64,000 nt of DNA from Tenrec ecaudatus (GCF_050624435.1 NC_134535.1:72474494-72538493); one strand, 5' to 3'. Positions 1 through 11,081 are shown, counted from the first letter of the stretch. The notes: a model not told the origin generated them from the letters alone. A program made the numbers and translations.

Positions 1-138
1 AAACCACACCAAACTTACTGACACTGAGTCGATGCCAACTCATAGCCACCGCAGAGGACAGGGTAGAAATCCCGTTCTGAGACGGTAGCTCTCTAATGGA
101 GTACAAAGCCCCATACTTCTCTCACAGGGCAGGCTGAA
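1..138 (-). mobile_element. AfroSINE, partial
   Basis: Reads in reverse as the tail half of an AfroSINE: 'actgagtcgatgccaactcatag' like bases near 23-46, then a gggtagaa box and a Pol III-SINE body. The left end is cut by the window edge. AfroSINEs are tRNA-derived, non-coding retroposons restricted to afrotherian mammals. Confidence 0.75.
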
Positions 139-142
139 GCAC

Positions 143-368
143 ACAAATTAGGTGGTATAGTCCTCATCATTGTTGGGGTGGGGGGGCAGGTTTGCTCCAC
201 CACAAAAAACCAGGAAGCACTCAAGAGCTTTGCATTCAATAGTGGAACAATAACCAAGGTTTCAAAATAATCACGTATTGAGAGGAGCAGAATAGAAAGG
301 ATACACCATGTGTGGGCTGAGGGCTACAAGTGTGAAGGACAGACTGAGGACCCCTGAGCCAGGAGCCA
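143..368. other. Unassigned sequence
   Basis: No gene, RNA or repeat recognised between two SINEs. It contains a short G-run at 175-187. Confidence 0.4.
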
Positions 369-369
369 G

Positions 370-541
370 GGAACCCTGGTGGACTGCTCACCCCAATGCC
401 AGCAGCTGGGCCCTCCAGCACTCCGTGGGGGGAAGATAGGACTTTCTCTGCCTGTGAAAAACCCACAGGGGTCGTTCCATCCTGCCCCATAGGGTCGCCG
501 CCAGTGGGAATTGACTCAATGGCAGTGAGTTTGGTTTGATT
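370..541 (+). mobile_element. AfroSINE
   Basis: Starts 'gaaccctggtggact' and ends 'gactcaatggcagtgagtt', the head and tail of the family. The middle has the 'aggactttctctgcc' and 'cacaggggtcgttcc' boxes. It lacks a few dozen bases of the tRNA-like head. Confidence 0.85.
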
Positions 542-1618
542 TGGGGGTTATACCTTAGGATGTCAAATGGTGCAAATATTGATATAGCTGTGGAGGTGCT
601 GTGAGACAAAGGGGACCATTTCCCTCCGGTGTGGGTTGGGCTGCAGTGGCAAAGGTAGGGAGTTGGAAAGCACCAGACGCCCAGTGAGGGAGACAAGGAA
701 GCGTCCTACTCTCCGAAGGAGCTGCAGTCTGGGGAGCCACAGGAGTCATTCAGCCTGGCGGTAAAGCCTCTGAAGTTGAAATCCACTGCACAGCTCTGAT
801 GATGTGATATTGTCGGAAGCAGGGGCACCCAGCCAGCTACGGACCACCAGGTCAGCTGCCTCGCCCATTTCCAGACTGTGAGCTACTCAGGGCCAGTTCT
901 ACTCTGTTTGGGGGGTTAGTGGGGTCTGCAGTTGGTGAAAATTGGCTTTATCTTTGCTGATTGTATTCGGAAAAGTAACTGGTTATATTTGAAAAATGCA
1001 GACAATGTATGCACACGGAGGACACACACTGAGGATTAGTATTTTGGTGACTATCAGTTTTTGCTGTATTTCTTTATGCACACATAGACCCACTCACAGA
1101 TGTCTCACACGGAATCATGCCTCCTGTGTGGGGCTGACGTCTTCCTCTCTGTGTTTTGGGGACAGGCCTCTCCCCCTGAAGCAGAGAACTTAGAGGTCAC
1201 ATCTCTGCCAATGGTGGGAAATCTATCATTGAGTTTGCATGTTTAGTTTCATGGCAGTAAAAAAGACTGCCTAATCTGGGGTTCTGAACAAGTAGGTGGT
1301 ACTGCGGTTATGTGCTGGACCACCAATGTTCTTAATTTTAACTAAACAAATAAGAGGGTTGGGTGGAAATCTTATATCAATTAGTGACTTCATTCTGCCT
1401 TTTGGGTCTGATGAATCCTGACATTTTATAGATTATGTTAAAACGATTGCTTATTATACTAATTCTTATGAATTTAGCAGTTCTTCTCTACATTTGTGTT
1501 AGTTTAGCATGGTAAAATAGTGAATAATCAAACTGCCTAAATTTTGTGGAGTGATTCTGCCATTTATCAACAGTGTGGTCTTGATGGAGTTATTTATTCT
1601 GTAAGCCTTGGTTTGTTT
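542..1618. other. No feature seen, about 1.1 kb
   Basis: Unique-looking AT-rich sequence. Short open frames (for example 555-749 and 996-1193) have no splice context or family resemblance. I see no RNA gene or recognisable repeat. Confidence 0.5.
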
Positions 1619-1620
1619 GG

Positions 1621-1926
1621 TTTTTTTAAAACCATTTTACTGGGGGCGCGTACAACTCTTATCACAATCCATACATTCATTCATTGTGTCAAGCAATTTT
1701 GTACATTTGTTGCCATCATCCCTCTCAAAACATTTACTTTCTGCTTGAGCCCTTCGTATCATCTCCTCATTTCCCCCCTTCCTCCCTGCTTCCCCCTCCC
1801 TCATGAACCCTTGATCATTTATGAACTATTATTATTTTGTCATATCTTATACTGTCTGATGTCTCCCTTAATCCATTTTTCTGTAGTCTGTCCCCCAGGG
1901 AGGGAGTTATATGTAGAGCCATGCTT
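1621..1926 (-). mobile_element. L1 3' UTR fragment, antisense
   Basis: Begins with a T-run (the reversed poly-A), then 'accattttactggg' and 'caactcttatcacaatcc', the reverse of the 3' end 'ggattgtgataagagttg...aataaaatg'. C-rich tracts at 1776-1800 are the reverse of the G-rich polypurine tract typical of mammalian L1 3' UTRs. 5'-truncated; the source lineage recurs many times in this window. Confidence 0.75.
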
Positions 1927-1985
1927 TTCTGCAAAATAATAGTGGTGATGTGATGTGAAATGAGGATGGAATTACTGCCCTATTT

Positions 1986-2132
1986 CAGTGGTGGCGCTGT
2001 GGGTTAGGCATTGGCCTGCTAATTGAGAGTTCACAGCAGCCACTCTGCAGGAGGAAGATGGGGTTTGTCTGTGCCAGGAAACAGTTATAGTCTCAGAAAG
2101 CCGACAAGGGGTCACTATGAGTTAAAATGGTC
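1986..2132 (+). mobile_element. AfroSINE
   Basis: Head 'ggtggcgctgtgggttaggc', middle 'ggaggaagatggggtttg', tail 'gtcactatgagttaaaatgg'. Decayed but nearly full length. Confidence 0.8.
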
Positions 2133-2135
2133 AAG

Positions 2136-2905
2136 ATTAAGTATGTGATTAATATTAGCTATTTCTCTTTAATGGCAAAAATAAGATTAAGGAATAAATT
2201 AAGTTAGTACTTAAGTGGAATGATGCACATAATGCAATGTTTTTATGTCAGAGTATAGTAACACATTTCTAAAAGTAATAATCAACTAAAATTATCTATG
2301 TGCTTCAAGACAACCATTTAAAAATCTACTAGTGTGTTTTTACACTTGAAGCAAAAGTAAATTTTATAAAACATTAAGCAGAGAGAACACAGTGACATAA
2401 ATAAGGAGAACCACATTTTCCTATACACATTGGGAATTCCACCTTTATTTTATGATTTTTTTCACCTAGTAGAATGAACAATTTGTCCTTAACAACATTA
2501 AAAGTGCCTTCAGGGCCATCACAATTACATAGCAGAAGAAAATTTGCCAACAAGAATGTTATTACTAAGTGGGGTTACATTAAAAAAATGCTTGTTTCAA
2601 CTACAAATGGGAAAATAGCTTCAATGAGCTCTCCGAGGAACCTTGACTTATGTAGATTAAATGGTGAATCAAAGGAGTTTAAGTGAGTGGAATTACTAAA
2701 TTTAATTTAAGGTACAACTTTGGGATACCTTGTAAAATGTTTCATTCAGTAACTGTTTATTAGTAAGACAAAATGAAATGATCGCTTTATGCTTCCAGAA
2801 ATGACTATGATGTTATATCATCTTTTGGAGAAAATAATAATAAAAGATTTAGAATCTATATATACATAGCAGTATTTGAACTCTATAACTGGTAAAACTA
2901 ACAAA
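2136..2905. other. No feature seen, about 770 bp
   Basis: AT-rich unique sequence. A 70-codon open frame at 2474-2686 has no splice-site support and no recognised similarity. Confidence 0.45.
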
Positions 2906-2909
2906 AACA

Positions 2910-3020
2910 AAGCCCGAACCCTGCCACTCAGCTGGTTCCACCTTTGAGAGACCCTGTGGGACAGCGTGGATCGGCATCATAGCCTCTCCGAAGCTACACA
3001 TCTTTAAAGAAGCAGCTGAT
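2910..3020 (-). mobile_element. AfroSINE, degraded fragment
   Basis: Reads antisense: 'ctgccactcagctggttcc', 'gaccctgtgggacagcgtgg' and 'aagctacacatctttaaag' follow the order of a reversed AfroSINE tail and body. The head is missing. Confidence 0.5.
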
Positions 3021-3025
3021 AATCA

Positions 3026-3655
3026 ATAATCTCTCTTCCATGGAGTGAATGGTAGGCTTAAATCACTCATTTTTTTTTATTAACAGTCAAACCCTTTAAT
3101 GTTGCATCATCTGGGTTTTGTATAGAAATTAGAAAAACTGATGTAGTTGATGTTTTCAGTGAAATGCTTGTTTTTTTTATAATCCACAAGTTTTTAAAAA
3201 AGAAATTTAGAGACGCTAAATAACCCAAGAAGTCATATGCTCTTACTTCTTCAAGAAGAGCTTCACATCATGGCATAGATGCGCCAGAAACTTCCAACAA
3301 TTAGAACGATCCAAACAGAAGCTGGGCTGACACAGACTGCAGTTCTGTGGGGCATGTGATTGAGCCAACCGGCCTGGCACTTTCCAAAGTGGAGATTTAA
3401 CCGCGCAGCACAGGCTCAAGGCAGTGTTCACGAAAAAGAGAGAGACCTACTTTTCGGTGTCATTGTGAGGAGACTTGGCTCCGTGTATCAGAAACCCAAC
3501 TCAAAATTATTTAAAAAGGAATATTTTTATCTTACAAAACCACACCCTTGAAAAGGCAGTCTGGAGATGGGTGAATTTTATGATTCAAATCCCTGAACCG
3601 GGAACCATGTTTTTTCCACATTTCTCTTTGTGTCCAGACACAGCCCTCTCTTCTC
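3026..3655. other. No feature seen, about 630 bp
   Basis: Contains T-runs at 3070-3078 and 3171-3178 and overlapping short open frames on both strands near 3243-3696. None has supporting structure. Confidence 0.4.
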
Positions 3656-3853
3656 CTCAGTGCCATCGAGTCAGTGCCCCCTCACAGAGCCCCTGAAGGA
3701 CAGAGGAGAGCTGCCCCTGTGGATCCCTGACACTAGCTCCTTAAGAGTGTAGAATGCCCTGTCTATCTCCTGCTGAGCTGCAGGCTGTTTTGAACTGCTG
3801 ACCTTGAAGTTAGCAACCCCACGCTTAACCATTATACCACCAGGACTCTTTAC
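3656..3853 (-). mobile_element. AfroSINE, near full length
   Basis: Reverse-oriented: tail 'agtgccatcgagtcagtgcc', body with 'aagagtgtagaatgccctg', and tRNA-like head 'ttttgaactgctgacctt' and 'ataccaccaggactc'. The head still shows the B-box-like 'gttttgaactg' of the tRNA-derived part. This head variant is the one that suggests tenrec over elephant. Confidence 0.85.
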
Positions 3854-4263
3854 AAGAGGAAAACAGCCCTTCTTTTAGAAAGGTGGGAAACTTTCCACAA
3901 AGTCCCATAGTTGTCTTCTCTTCACATCCCACTGAAAATTCCTGATTATATGTCCTTTCCTAAGCCAACAACTAGTCAGGAGAATGACACTGCTTCTAAC
4001 ACTTTGCCTGGGTTAAGTGTTTAGTTATTAGGAGCACAGAGGTGGTTGATGGGAAACAGAAAGAGTCAAAGGTTCTGTGTACACCTTTATTGGATCCTCC
4101 TATTTCCAACCCCACTTATTGCTTTTGCTTCTCATTCTACTCACCAAGCCCCACAGCAAAGCCAGTTCAAGATATTGCTGGAATATAGCCCCCGCATGGC
4201 AGAAACCCCTCTTTTTACTGTTTGAGTTAATTCTAGCCTCTTTTATTCTGCTTCATTAGTAAG
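3854..4263. other. No feature seen
   Basis: Unique-looking sequence; a 60-codon frame at 4077-4259 is unsupported. Confidence 0.4.
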
Positions 4264-4264
4264 T

Positions 4265-5155
4265 AATTAAAAAAATAATTTTATTCATGTCTTGTACAAC
4301 TCTCATCACAATCCATACATGCATCTATTGTGTCAAGCACTTTTGTACATTTGTTTCCTTCATCATTCTCAAAACATTTGCTGTCTACTTGAGTTCTTGA
4401 TATCAGCTCCTCATTTTCCTCCTGCCTCCCCACTCCCTGTCCCCCATGAACCCTTGATAATTAATCTTTATTTTGTCATATCTTACATCACCCAATGTCT
4501 CCCTTCATCCACTTCTCCACTGTACATCCCCCAGGGAAGAGGTTATATGTAGATCCTTGTAGTCTGTTCCCCCTTTCTCCCTCACCTTCCTTCCACCCTC
4601 CCAGTATTGTCACTCTCACCACTGGTTCTTAGGGGATCATCTGACCTGGATTCCCTGTATTTCCAGTTCCTATCTGTACCAGTGTACATGCTCTGGTCCA
4701 GTCGGATTTGTAAGGTAGAATTGGGATCATGATAGTGGGGGGGAGGGGGGGGAAGGGGAGGAAGCATTCAAGAACAAGAAGAAAATTGTATGTTTCATCA
4801 TTGCTACACTGCACCCTGACTGGCTCATCTCTTCCCCGCAGCCCTTCTGCAAGGGGATGTCCAATTTCCCACAGATGGGCCCTGAGTCCCCACTCTCCAC
4901 TCCCCCTCATTCACAGTGCTATGATTTTTTTTTGGTGTGTTATGCCTGATCCCTGATCCCTTCAATGCCTTGTAATTTCACAAGCTGGTGTGCTTCTGCC
5001 ATGTGGGCTTTGTTGTTTCTCAGTTAGATGGCCACTTGTTGATCTTCCAGCTTATAGGACCCCAGATTCTATATCTTTTGACAGCCGGGCACCATCAGCT
5101 TTCTTCACCACATTTGCTTATGATTAGAAAGTCATTTTTATTCACTTTCCAGAAA
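4265..5155 (-). mobile_element. L1 3' UTR, long antisense copy
   Basis: Reversed 3' end ('aattttattcatgtcttg', 'caactctcatcacaatcc') followed by about 800 bp of the family's 3' UTR: 'ctggtccagtcggatttg', 'accctgactggctcatctc', 'gatggccacttgttgatc', 'cagccgggcaccatcagc'. It stops upstream of the tandem unit seen in other copies. The run of G at 4737-4757 on this strand could form a quadruplex. Confidence 0.8.
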
Positions 5156-5159
5156 TGTG

Positions 5160-5660
5160 TTCTTGTCTTTGTCTACTGAAGATCTCTGTCTGTTTTCTTC
5201 ATTGCTGAGGAATTTGATTTAGATAAATCCCGAGAGAAATTCTCAGAAGACTGAGAGCTCCGTTGAGGAAGGGCTCTCTGCCCAAGATAAGCCCTGTATA
5301 TGCTGCTCGGATTTCCTGGCGAAGGGTCTGGGTGGGGCCTGAGTGACTGAGAGTGCTCTCAATTAGTTATTCAGTCTGTTTTTGAATTAATAGAAATCTC
5401 TCTATGTGTTATGTGGTTTGGGCATCCTTAAATGTGGATTTACTCAACCTGTGCTTTAGCACAGCTCTGTTCAAAGTGTGAACCAAGGGCTGACACTGGC
5501 ACAGAAACCAATTGTTATCGCTCTGTGATGGTAATTGATGGTAAGCACTTCTGCTTTATTCTCATGAGACAGAGCAACTTTATATCTTTTGAACCTAATC
5601 TTAAAATATTTAACTCTGTATTTTATGTGCTAGCTCTTTAGTTGTGGCAAATACATGTGC
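5160..5660. other. No feature seen, about 500 bp
   Basis: Unique-looking sequence with a 69-codon unsupported frame at 5432-5641. Confidence 0.4.
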
Positions 5661-5664
5661 AACA

Positions 5665-6005
5665 AGACATCTGTCATTTCAGCATTCTTTGCAGGTACCT
5701 GTATAATTTAATTCAGTGATATTGTGTTAGTCATATTGTACAACCATACCATGATTTGTTTTTACATTTCCCAGCATCCCCTGAATGATGAATCTCCTGT
5801 CCCCATCCTCCTATCAGGCCCTGATAACCACTAACATACTCAGACCTGTATACACTTACCTGTGCTAGGTATTTCATAAAATCTGACTCATACACTATTT
5901 GTTCTTATTTGACTGATTTATTCCACTCAGAATAATATTTTCAAGGCTCATCTATGTCATAATATATATCAGGACTTCATTTATCTTTATGGCTGAGTAA
6001 ACCAA
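5665..6005 (-). mobile_element. Ancient L1 (L1M-type) 3' part, antisense
   Basis: Reads like the classic antisense of old mammalian L1 3' ends: 'tttcataaaatctgactcat', 'ttattccactcagaataat', 'ttcaaggctcatctatgtc', 'tttatggctgagtaa'. It continues after an interrupting SINE at 6809-6880. Confidence 0.65.
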
Positions 6006-6011
6006 ACTACT

Positions 6012-6071
6012 CCATTACAGGAGCTCTGGTGGCACTGTGGGCTGCTAAATGCAAGGTTGGTGGTTCAAACC
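6012..6071 (+). mobile_element. AfroSINE, 5' half (split by an LTR)
   Basis: 'aggagctctggtggcactg' to 'ggtggttcaaacc' is the tRNA-like head. The rest of the same SINE resumes at 6690, so one SINE was cut in two by the LTR between them. Confidence 0.85.
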
Positions 6072-6532
6072 TGAGATAGTTTATTGTGCCAGCCTGGCCG
6101 ATAAACACAAGTGGGATTAATCAAAGGGCAGAGAGATAAATGGCTCAGTGAGCCTCGCTTTTCTCGTCTCTCACTCTTTAATCATTGGACCAGTGTGCGG
6201 CTTGTTCTGTGCCTCAATTTAAAGGGCACGCTACCTGTGGGACGCCTAGCCTGTGGACTCTGTCGCTTTAAGTTGAAGTCCCTTTAAGACCACAGGATTG
6301 AAATTTACATCTCTTGAGCTGGGGACTGACAATTGGTGACCTGGCTGATGGTTGGTGACCTGCATTGCTGTTTGCTGTCTGTGCTGCAAAAGCCTAGCGC
6401 TCTCTCTCTCTCTCTCTTTATTTCTCGCTCTCTCTCTCCAGAGGACTTCCTGACAGCCCTCAAGACTTGAAGGACTGCTAGTGTCTCACAACTCTCTCAC
6501 GGGAGTGAGTCACACTGAGCCATTTGTACTGC

Positions 6533-6600
6533 TTTATAATTTAACTGTTCATTTCTTGTATTATATATCCATCTGTTTATAATTTAACTGTTCATTTCTT

Positions 6601-6602
<2 letters not shown>
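6533..6602. repeat. 43-bp direct duplication inside the LTR
   Basis: A 27-bp string beginning 'tttataatttaactg' occurs at 6533 and again at 6576, giving a 43-bp period. Confidence 0.85.

Positions 6603-6603
<1 letters not shown>

Positions 6604-6636
<33 letters not shown>
6604..6636. repeat. (TA)n microsatellite
   Basis: Uninterrupted alternating TA, about 16 units, within the solo LTR. Confidence 0.95.
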
Positions 6637-6640
<4 letters not shown>

Positions 6641-6684
6641 TCAGCAATCTGGTTTTATCTCTCTAGAGAACCCTGCCTAACGCA

Positions 6685-6808
6685 AAACCTGTCAGCTGGT
6701 GCCGGAGAGGAAGATGAGGTTGTCTGATCATGTAAAGATTTACACTCTTTGGAATCCTACATAGTGTCACTATGAGTCAGAGTCAAGTTGATCACAGTAG
6801 GAATATCC
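6685..6808 (+). mobile_element. AfroSINE, 3' half
   Basis: Continues the SINE from 6071: 'gtgccggagaggaagatgag', 'taaagatttacactc', 'gtcactatgagtcagag'. Its first five bases (6685-6689) are the LTR target duplication. Confidence 0.85.
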
Positions 6809-6880
6809 CACTGTGTATATATTCCCCATTTTTGAGCCCTTCATCGGTGGACCTTGAAGTTGTTCCTATCTTTTAAAAAT
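6809..6880 (-). mobile_element. Ancient L1, continuation
   Basis: 'ccactgtgtatatattcccc' and 'tgagcccttcatcggtgg' continue the antisense L1 that ended at about 6005, showing that the SINE plus LTR were inserted into it. Confidence 0.55.
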
Positions 6881-7112
6881 TTAAATGTTAGGTAACTTAT
6901 TTTTTAAATAGCAAAACAGCATTGTCAAAATAACAAATTATAACTTGCAAAAATATCCATCATGTCTTGTTTTTTGCCTTATCCAACATATCCATTCACA
7001 TACAATTCTGTTGTCCGATCCCATAAAGTGGGGTTATATAGTTATTAATTCTTTCAGCTCCTTATTCTTCCCCACCCACCCCATCACCCCAGGTCAGGGA
7101 ACCATTACTCCT

Positions 7113-7563
7113 TGTGGTAGTTACATAATTTCATGCCAACTTGATAACTGGAGTGAAGGGGTAAAGTCTAGCCTGTCAATCAGGTCACAGCCTCTCTTCC
7201 TCCCTGGAGGCAGGACACACTCTCTCTGCTACACATTACTATTGACAAGCCACATGGAGCCATGCTGATGGCCACCACAGCCCTGGAGCTGTATTCACTG
7301 CCATTGGATCCACAGGACTTCCCACCCACCGGCGTGTGATCTTCTTGCATTCAGCATCATTGCATGTGCTACATGACTTTGAAGAGGAATTCATGGGCTA
7401 ATATTGGACATATGGGCTAATATAGGATTTATGGATATTGTCTGTACTGGCTTGGGTGTTTTCTTAATGTATAAGTATTCCTACAAAGTACTCCTATAAA
7501 ATTCTCTCTTGCACATATATGAGTGTCAATGAATTTGTTTTCTAGTCTACCCAGAATAACGTA
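7113..7563 (+). mobile_element. Solo LTR with 5-bp target duplication
   Basis: Starts TGTGGTAGTTAC, ends near CCAGAATAACGTA (decayed from a CA end). It is flanked by CTCCT at 7108-7112 and 7564-7568. It contains the family boxes 'agcctgtcaatcaggtcaca' and 'ttctagtctacccagaata'. Length 451 bp. No retroviral genes adjoin it. Confidence 0.85.
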
Positions 7564-7669
7564 CTCCTGTTACTGTTTCTGATAAGTTATCTATCTCTGC
7601 TTTCATGTACTGAGTGAGCTTAAATATTCAAATAAACATAGGCAAATCTAACATGATTAATGAGGTAAA

Positions 7670-7925
7670 TCAAATAAAAATTATAATAGTAAGGAGAGGA
7701 AATATTAAAGAACTAGAGGATAATTATGTGGTTCATCAGTGCTATACCACACATGGAATTTAACATCCTTTCTCTGTGATCCCTTCTGAGAGGGGCTGTC
7801 CAATTATCTTACAGGTGGGTTTGGGTCTCCACTACACCCATGCCCCATCAATTTGATCTGCTTGCTTGTTTTTGAAGATCTGATACATCTTTCTGTCAAC
7901 ACTTCATGATTACACAGCCCTGAAG
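7670..7925 (-). mobile_element. L1 3' UTR fragment, antisense
   Basis: 'aaagaactagaggataatt', 'gttcatcagtgctata' and 'gggtttgggtctccactac' follow the same order as the antisense L1 3' UTR at 4265-5155. Both ends are truncated. Confidence 0.6.
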
Positions 7926-8435
7926 GTACAGCTCGGGGAGAGCGGCTGGTTTGACTTGCACACATGGGGGAAACCAAGAGGAGGGTGGAACACACCAGTG
8001 AACGGAGCGAAGCCACAAAATCTCTGAAGTATCCCGATAGTAGACTTTTGACTTGGGGACAGCACTTAGCACCCCATCTGAACTGATTGGGGATTACTCA
8101 CAAGGGAGACACACTGGATGTGAAATGGTGTAACCGGGGGTGGGGGTGGGGTGGCACTAGACTGCTCCATCCATGGCTGCATAAATAGCAATAGGGACGT
8201 TTAGGATGGTCACCTGTCAAACAGGAATGCTGAAGACTAAAAGGGTGTATGAGTTGTTGGGTAAGAGGACCTGGGATATGCAGTTTAGGAAGAAAGTAAG
8301 ACTGGACTGATGGTTCATAACATGTCCTTCTCTCTGTTTAACAGAGATACTCATCTGCTCTGTGTCAGGATCCTGATTAGTCTTGTGGCTATATGTTTGT
8401 TTATTTATTTATTCTTTTTGGTGTTTTTATATACA
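7926..8435. other. No feature seen, about 500 bp
   Basis: Unassigned, with a short G-rich tract at 8134-8153. It may be more diverged L1 3' UTR but I cannot show it. Confidence 0.35.
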
Positions 8436-8439
8436 AGAT

Positions 8440-8640
8440 AGGCAGGAGAGACAATCTTACAGAGACAGCAACTGGGCTGATGGTTCCTGTGGGCATGGGA
8501 GGGGAGGGGGGATGAGGTGAGGGAAGACCCAACAATTATGGATACAGGGGAATAGTAAGTATTCTAAAATTGATGGCGAGGAGGGTGTAGCTTTTCTGGT
8601 CAAATTTAATCAATTGAATTATATCTTGGAGGAATTATGG
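8440..8640 (+). mobile_element. L1 3' end fragment, sense
   Basis: 'acagagacagcaactgggct', 'gatggttcctgtgggcatgg' and a G-rich polypurine stretch (8497-8525) resemble the 3' segment also seen at 48495-48715. The terminal aataaa is not clear here. Confidence 0.4.
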
Positions 8641-8739
8641 AGAGGTGAATCATGGGTAAACATAACAATGGGGTAGGAGGAAAGAAAAAATGAAAGAGGA
8701 AAGAAATATATGTATTTGTTTGTGTATGCATCTATATGA

Positions 8740-8880
8740 AAATACAACAAGGAAGCAGATGGGTTTTGAGCTTCTACTTAATAATGAAACATTGTATGAT
8801 ACTCACGTGCATGATGCAATTGCTGAAAACAAAATGGGTACAAAAATTGTTTTGGGTCTTAGCTCGTTTACATAGTCTTT
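8740..8880 (+). mobile_element. L1 3' UTR fragment, sense
   Basis: 'aatgaaacattgtatgatac' and 'caattgctgaaaacaaaatg' match the segment at 45085-45160, which leads into the L1 3' UTR there. It lies after the more 3' fragment at 8440, so these are two separate insertions or a rearranged one. Confidence 0.5.
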
Positions 8881-10330
8881 TGCAAAGTCGATGGCACCTG
8901 TGTTGTCCGTATTGAGCTGAGAGCTGGGACAAGTTTCTTTTTAGAGTGATTAGTGAACAGTCAAGCTGCCTGGGATTCTTTCTCCCTTTGCATCATCTTG
9001 CTGCTTGTTGGCAATGCCTTACATAACTAATTTAGCACATAATGAATGAAATGTGGTTGGCAAACCCTATAATGTTGAATTATAATGCCATTAATCTTGT
9101 AGCTCCTTCCTCTAGGTTCTGCTGATTTTATGCAAAATGAATGGACCTGGTTTTCCTTCAGAGAACCATCCAACTACCCGAGAGAAAGCAATCCCTTTAA
9201 GACCTCCCTTTTCTGTTTTATTTTTGTATAATCACACATTTTAATAGCTGGTAAAGATGGATCCATGCATGAGAGCGCTGCAGAATTTGGATCCAATTAA
9301 CTAGTACCACCTTATCCTCGGGTTGTAGATGCCTTTTTTTAAAACTGTGAGACGTTTTCAGGAATTTGTTCTTTCTAAGCCCCTTTTAGGCTTCGTTTCC
9401 AGGGTAGAAATTGCCCTTTTCAGGGAGCTTTATCAAGCCGGGTGTAAGTCTCTAATATCTTGACAGTAAAAAAGCCCCAGGGGGATAATTTTATGCAACC
9501 ATCTCAATCTTTCTACCAATTAAGTTGGTCTGATCTGTCTCACTGCAGTCAAGCAGGCATCGCCTCACCTCTTGCTCAGAGAAACTCATCTTTGGATTTA
9601 CTTGGCATCACTCACATGGAGGATCATAGATCTTCTTTTTTTTTTCTAAAGCTTTGTGGTTCCTATTATCAACCAAAAGTACTGACACCAAGCTAGTTTA
9701 GTGGCTGATTTTCAATCAGTATGTACCACACATTTCACTTTGCCTTCCCCTCAAATAAGTTGCACTTGAAATCTCTGCTCTCCTTAAACATGCCAAATGT
9801 ACAGGATATGATATCATCTCTAAAGTGTAATATTACTGAGATGGCTTTGTTAGCAAAGTTCCAAAAAAAGAGTTTTGCAACTTGTAACACAAATCTAGAA
9901 CAGGTTTTATTGTCATTAAAGACACCAGCACACTTCCAAGATTAAGACATTCTTATAATTGTTCTACGGAAGAGCAGCAAAGGAGCTCCTGTATTTTTTC
10001 CTGATAAACCACAAGGATGTATTTTAATGGAATAAAGATGGAGATGCCTTTGAATATATAAGCTCCTTTCTTTATTTTTCGCCACCCAGACTTTGCTCCT
10101 TCACACCCATGTAGCCCATTCTTCCTCCTCTCTGTTTCATTGTCATTCTTCGTGACCCAACTTCAATTATAGCTATGTAATTGAGTCCCTTGGAGAGAAA
10201 TCTGCTATGTTCCTAAGGAAACAAGTATAAACATAACCACATGTCTTGTTTTAGAAGACGATGAGTTCTTGTACACAAGTAATGATGATATACTGTGTGC
10301 TAAACATTGAGCCTGACCATCTATTCTATA
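8881..10330. other. No feature seen, about 1.45 kb
   Basis: Unique AT-rich sequence. Open frames at 9460-9696 and 9721-9945 lack splice context or family resemblance. Confidence 0.5.
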
Positions 10331-10334
10331 TTAG

Positions 10335-10707
10335 CATTAGGCTGGGTTATCTAGAGAAATAAACCAATGGCACTCATATTCCTATAAGAAAGAACTTTAG
10401 ATTAAAAGTAATTTTATATAATGAAGGTGTACCAGCACAATCCTCAAATCCACGGCTCCGGTGCTGGCTGTAGCCTTCTCAGATTCCCCCAGCTGCAGGC
10501 TGACAATGCAGACAGGGGAAGCGGGAAGCTAGGGGATCACAGTTGGTAGTTGCAGAGTTGTATGGATCCAAGATTGGCGGGAACACGACAGGGCGCCGAC
10601 AGCAATCCAGGTAGGCTCACAGGGTCAGTGGTACAAATAGGACAACCTGTGATAGGTATGCTCAGCATCCCAGCAAGCAAGAAGGCACCAAGGCAGAGAC
10701 AGAAAGA
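10335..10707 (-). mobile_element. Solo LTR, reverse, left part (split)
   Basis: 'taggctgggttatctagaga' is the reverse of the LTR 3' end. The body shares boxes with the LTRs at 13813 and 42138. It resumes at 10986 after an L1 3' end inserted into it. Confidence 0.75.
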
Positions 10708-10985
10708 TGGACAATGGGAAGGTGGGTGAGGGGAGATGTCGGGCAGTGTAAGATGAGAGAAAATAATTATTTATAAACTATTAAGGGTGCAGGGGGAAGG
10801 GGAGAGCGAGGAGGAAGTGGAGGGGCGGGGGAAGGAAACCGAGCTGATTCCAGGAAGCCAAGTGGAAGGCAAATTTTGAGAATGATGAGGGCAACGAATG
10901 TATAAGGGTGCTTTGCTCAATTGATGTATGTATGGATTGTGATAAGAGCTGTATGAGCCCAAATAAAAAGATTTATTAATAAATA
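10708..10985 (+). mobile_element. L1 3' end nested in an LTR
   Basis: Begins 'gatggacaatgggaaggtgg'-like sequence, has a G-rich polypurine tract at 10790-10830, then 'tatggattgtgataagagct', 'gagcccaaataaaaag' and an A-rich tail. 5'-truncated, as usual for L1 retrotransposition. Confidence 0.8.
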
Positions 10986-11081
10986 AAAAAGGCATCATCA
11001 GGCTGTGACCTGATTAATAGGTCGAACTCCACCTTTACACTTTCATACAGGTTCAAGTGGACATAAAATCTAACTGCCACA
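10986..11081 (-). mobile_element. Solo LTR, reverse, right part
   Basis: 'catcatcaggctgtgacctg' and 'aaaatctaactgccaca' are the reverse of the LTR 5' end (TGTGG...), completing the LTR begun at 10335. Confidence 0.75.

Larger units (their letters stand above)
6072..6684 (+). mobile_element. Solo LTR with 5-bp target duplication
   Basis: Starts TGAGATAG, ends CTAACGCA (TG...CA). It is flanked by AAACC at 6067-6071 and 6685-6689. The 613-bp length, TG/CA ends and 5-bp duplication mark an endogenous-retrovirus LTR. No internal viral sequence is attached, so it is a recombined solo LTR. It sits inside an AfroSINE, so it is younger than that SINE. It contains CT-rich runs (6401-6440), a 43-bp duplication and a TA microsatellite. 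Same family as the LTRs at 7113, 22259, 30844 and 41102. Confidence 0.85.

Noticed and set aside
3657..3853. tRNA-like head considered as a functional tRNA gene
   Set aside because: It is the tRNA-derived head of an AfroSINE, lacking a foldable acceptor stem, and is repeated across the window.
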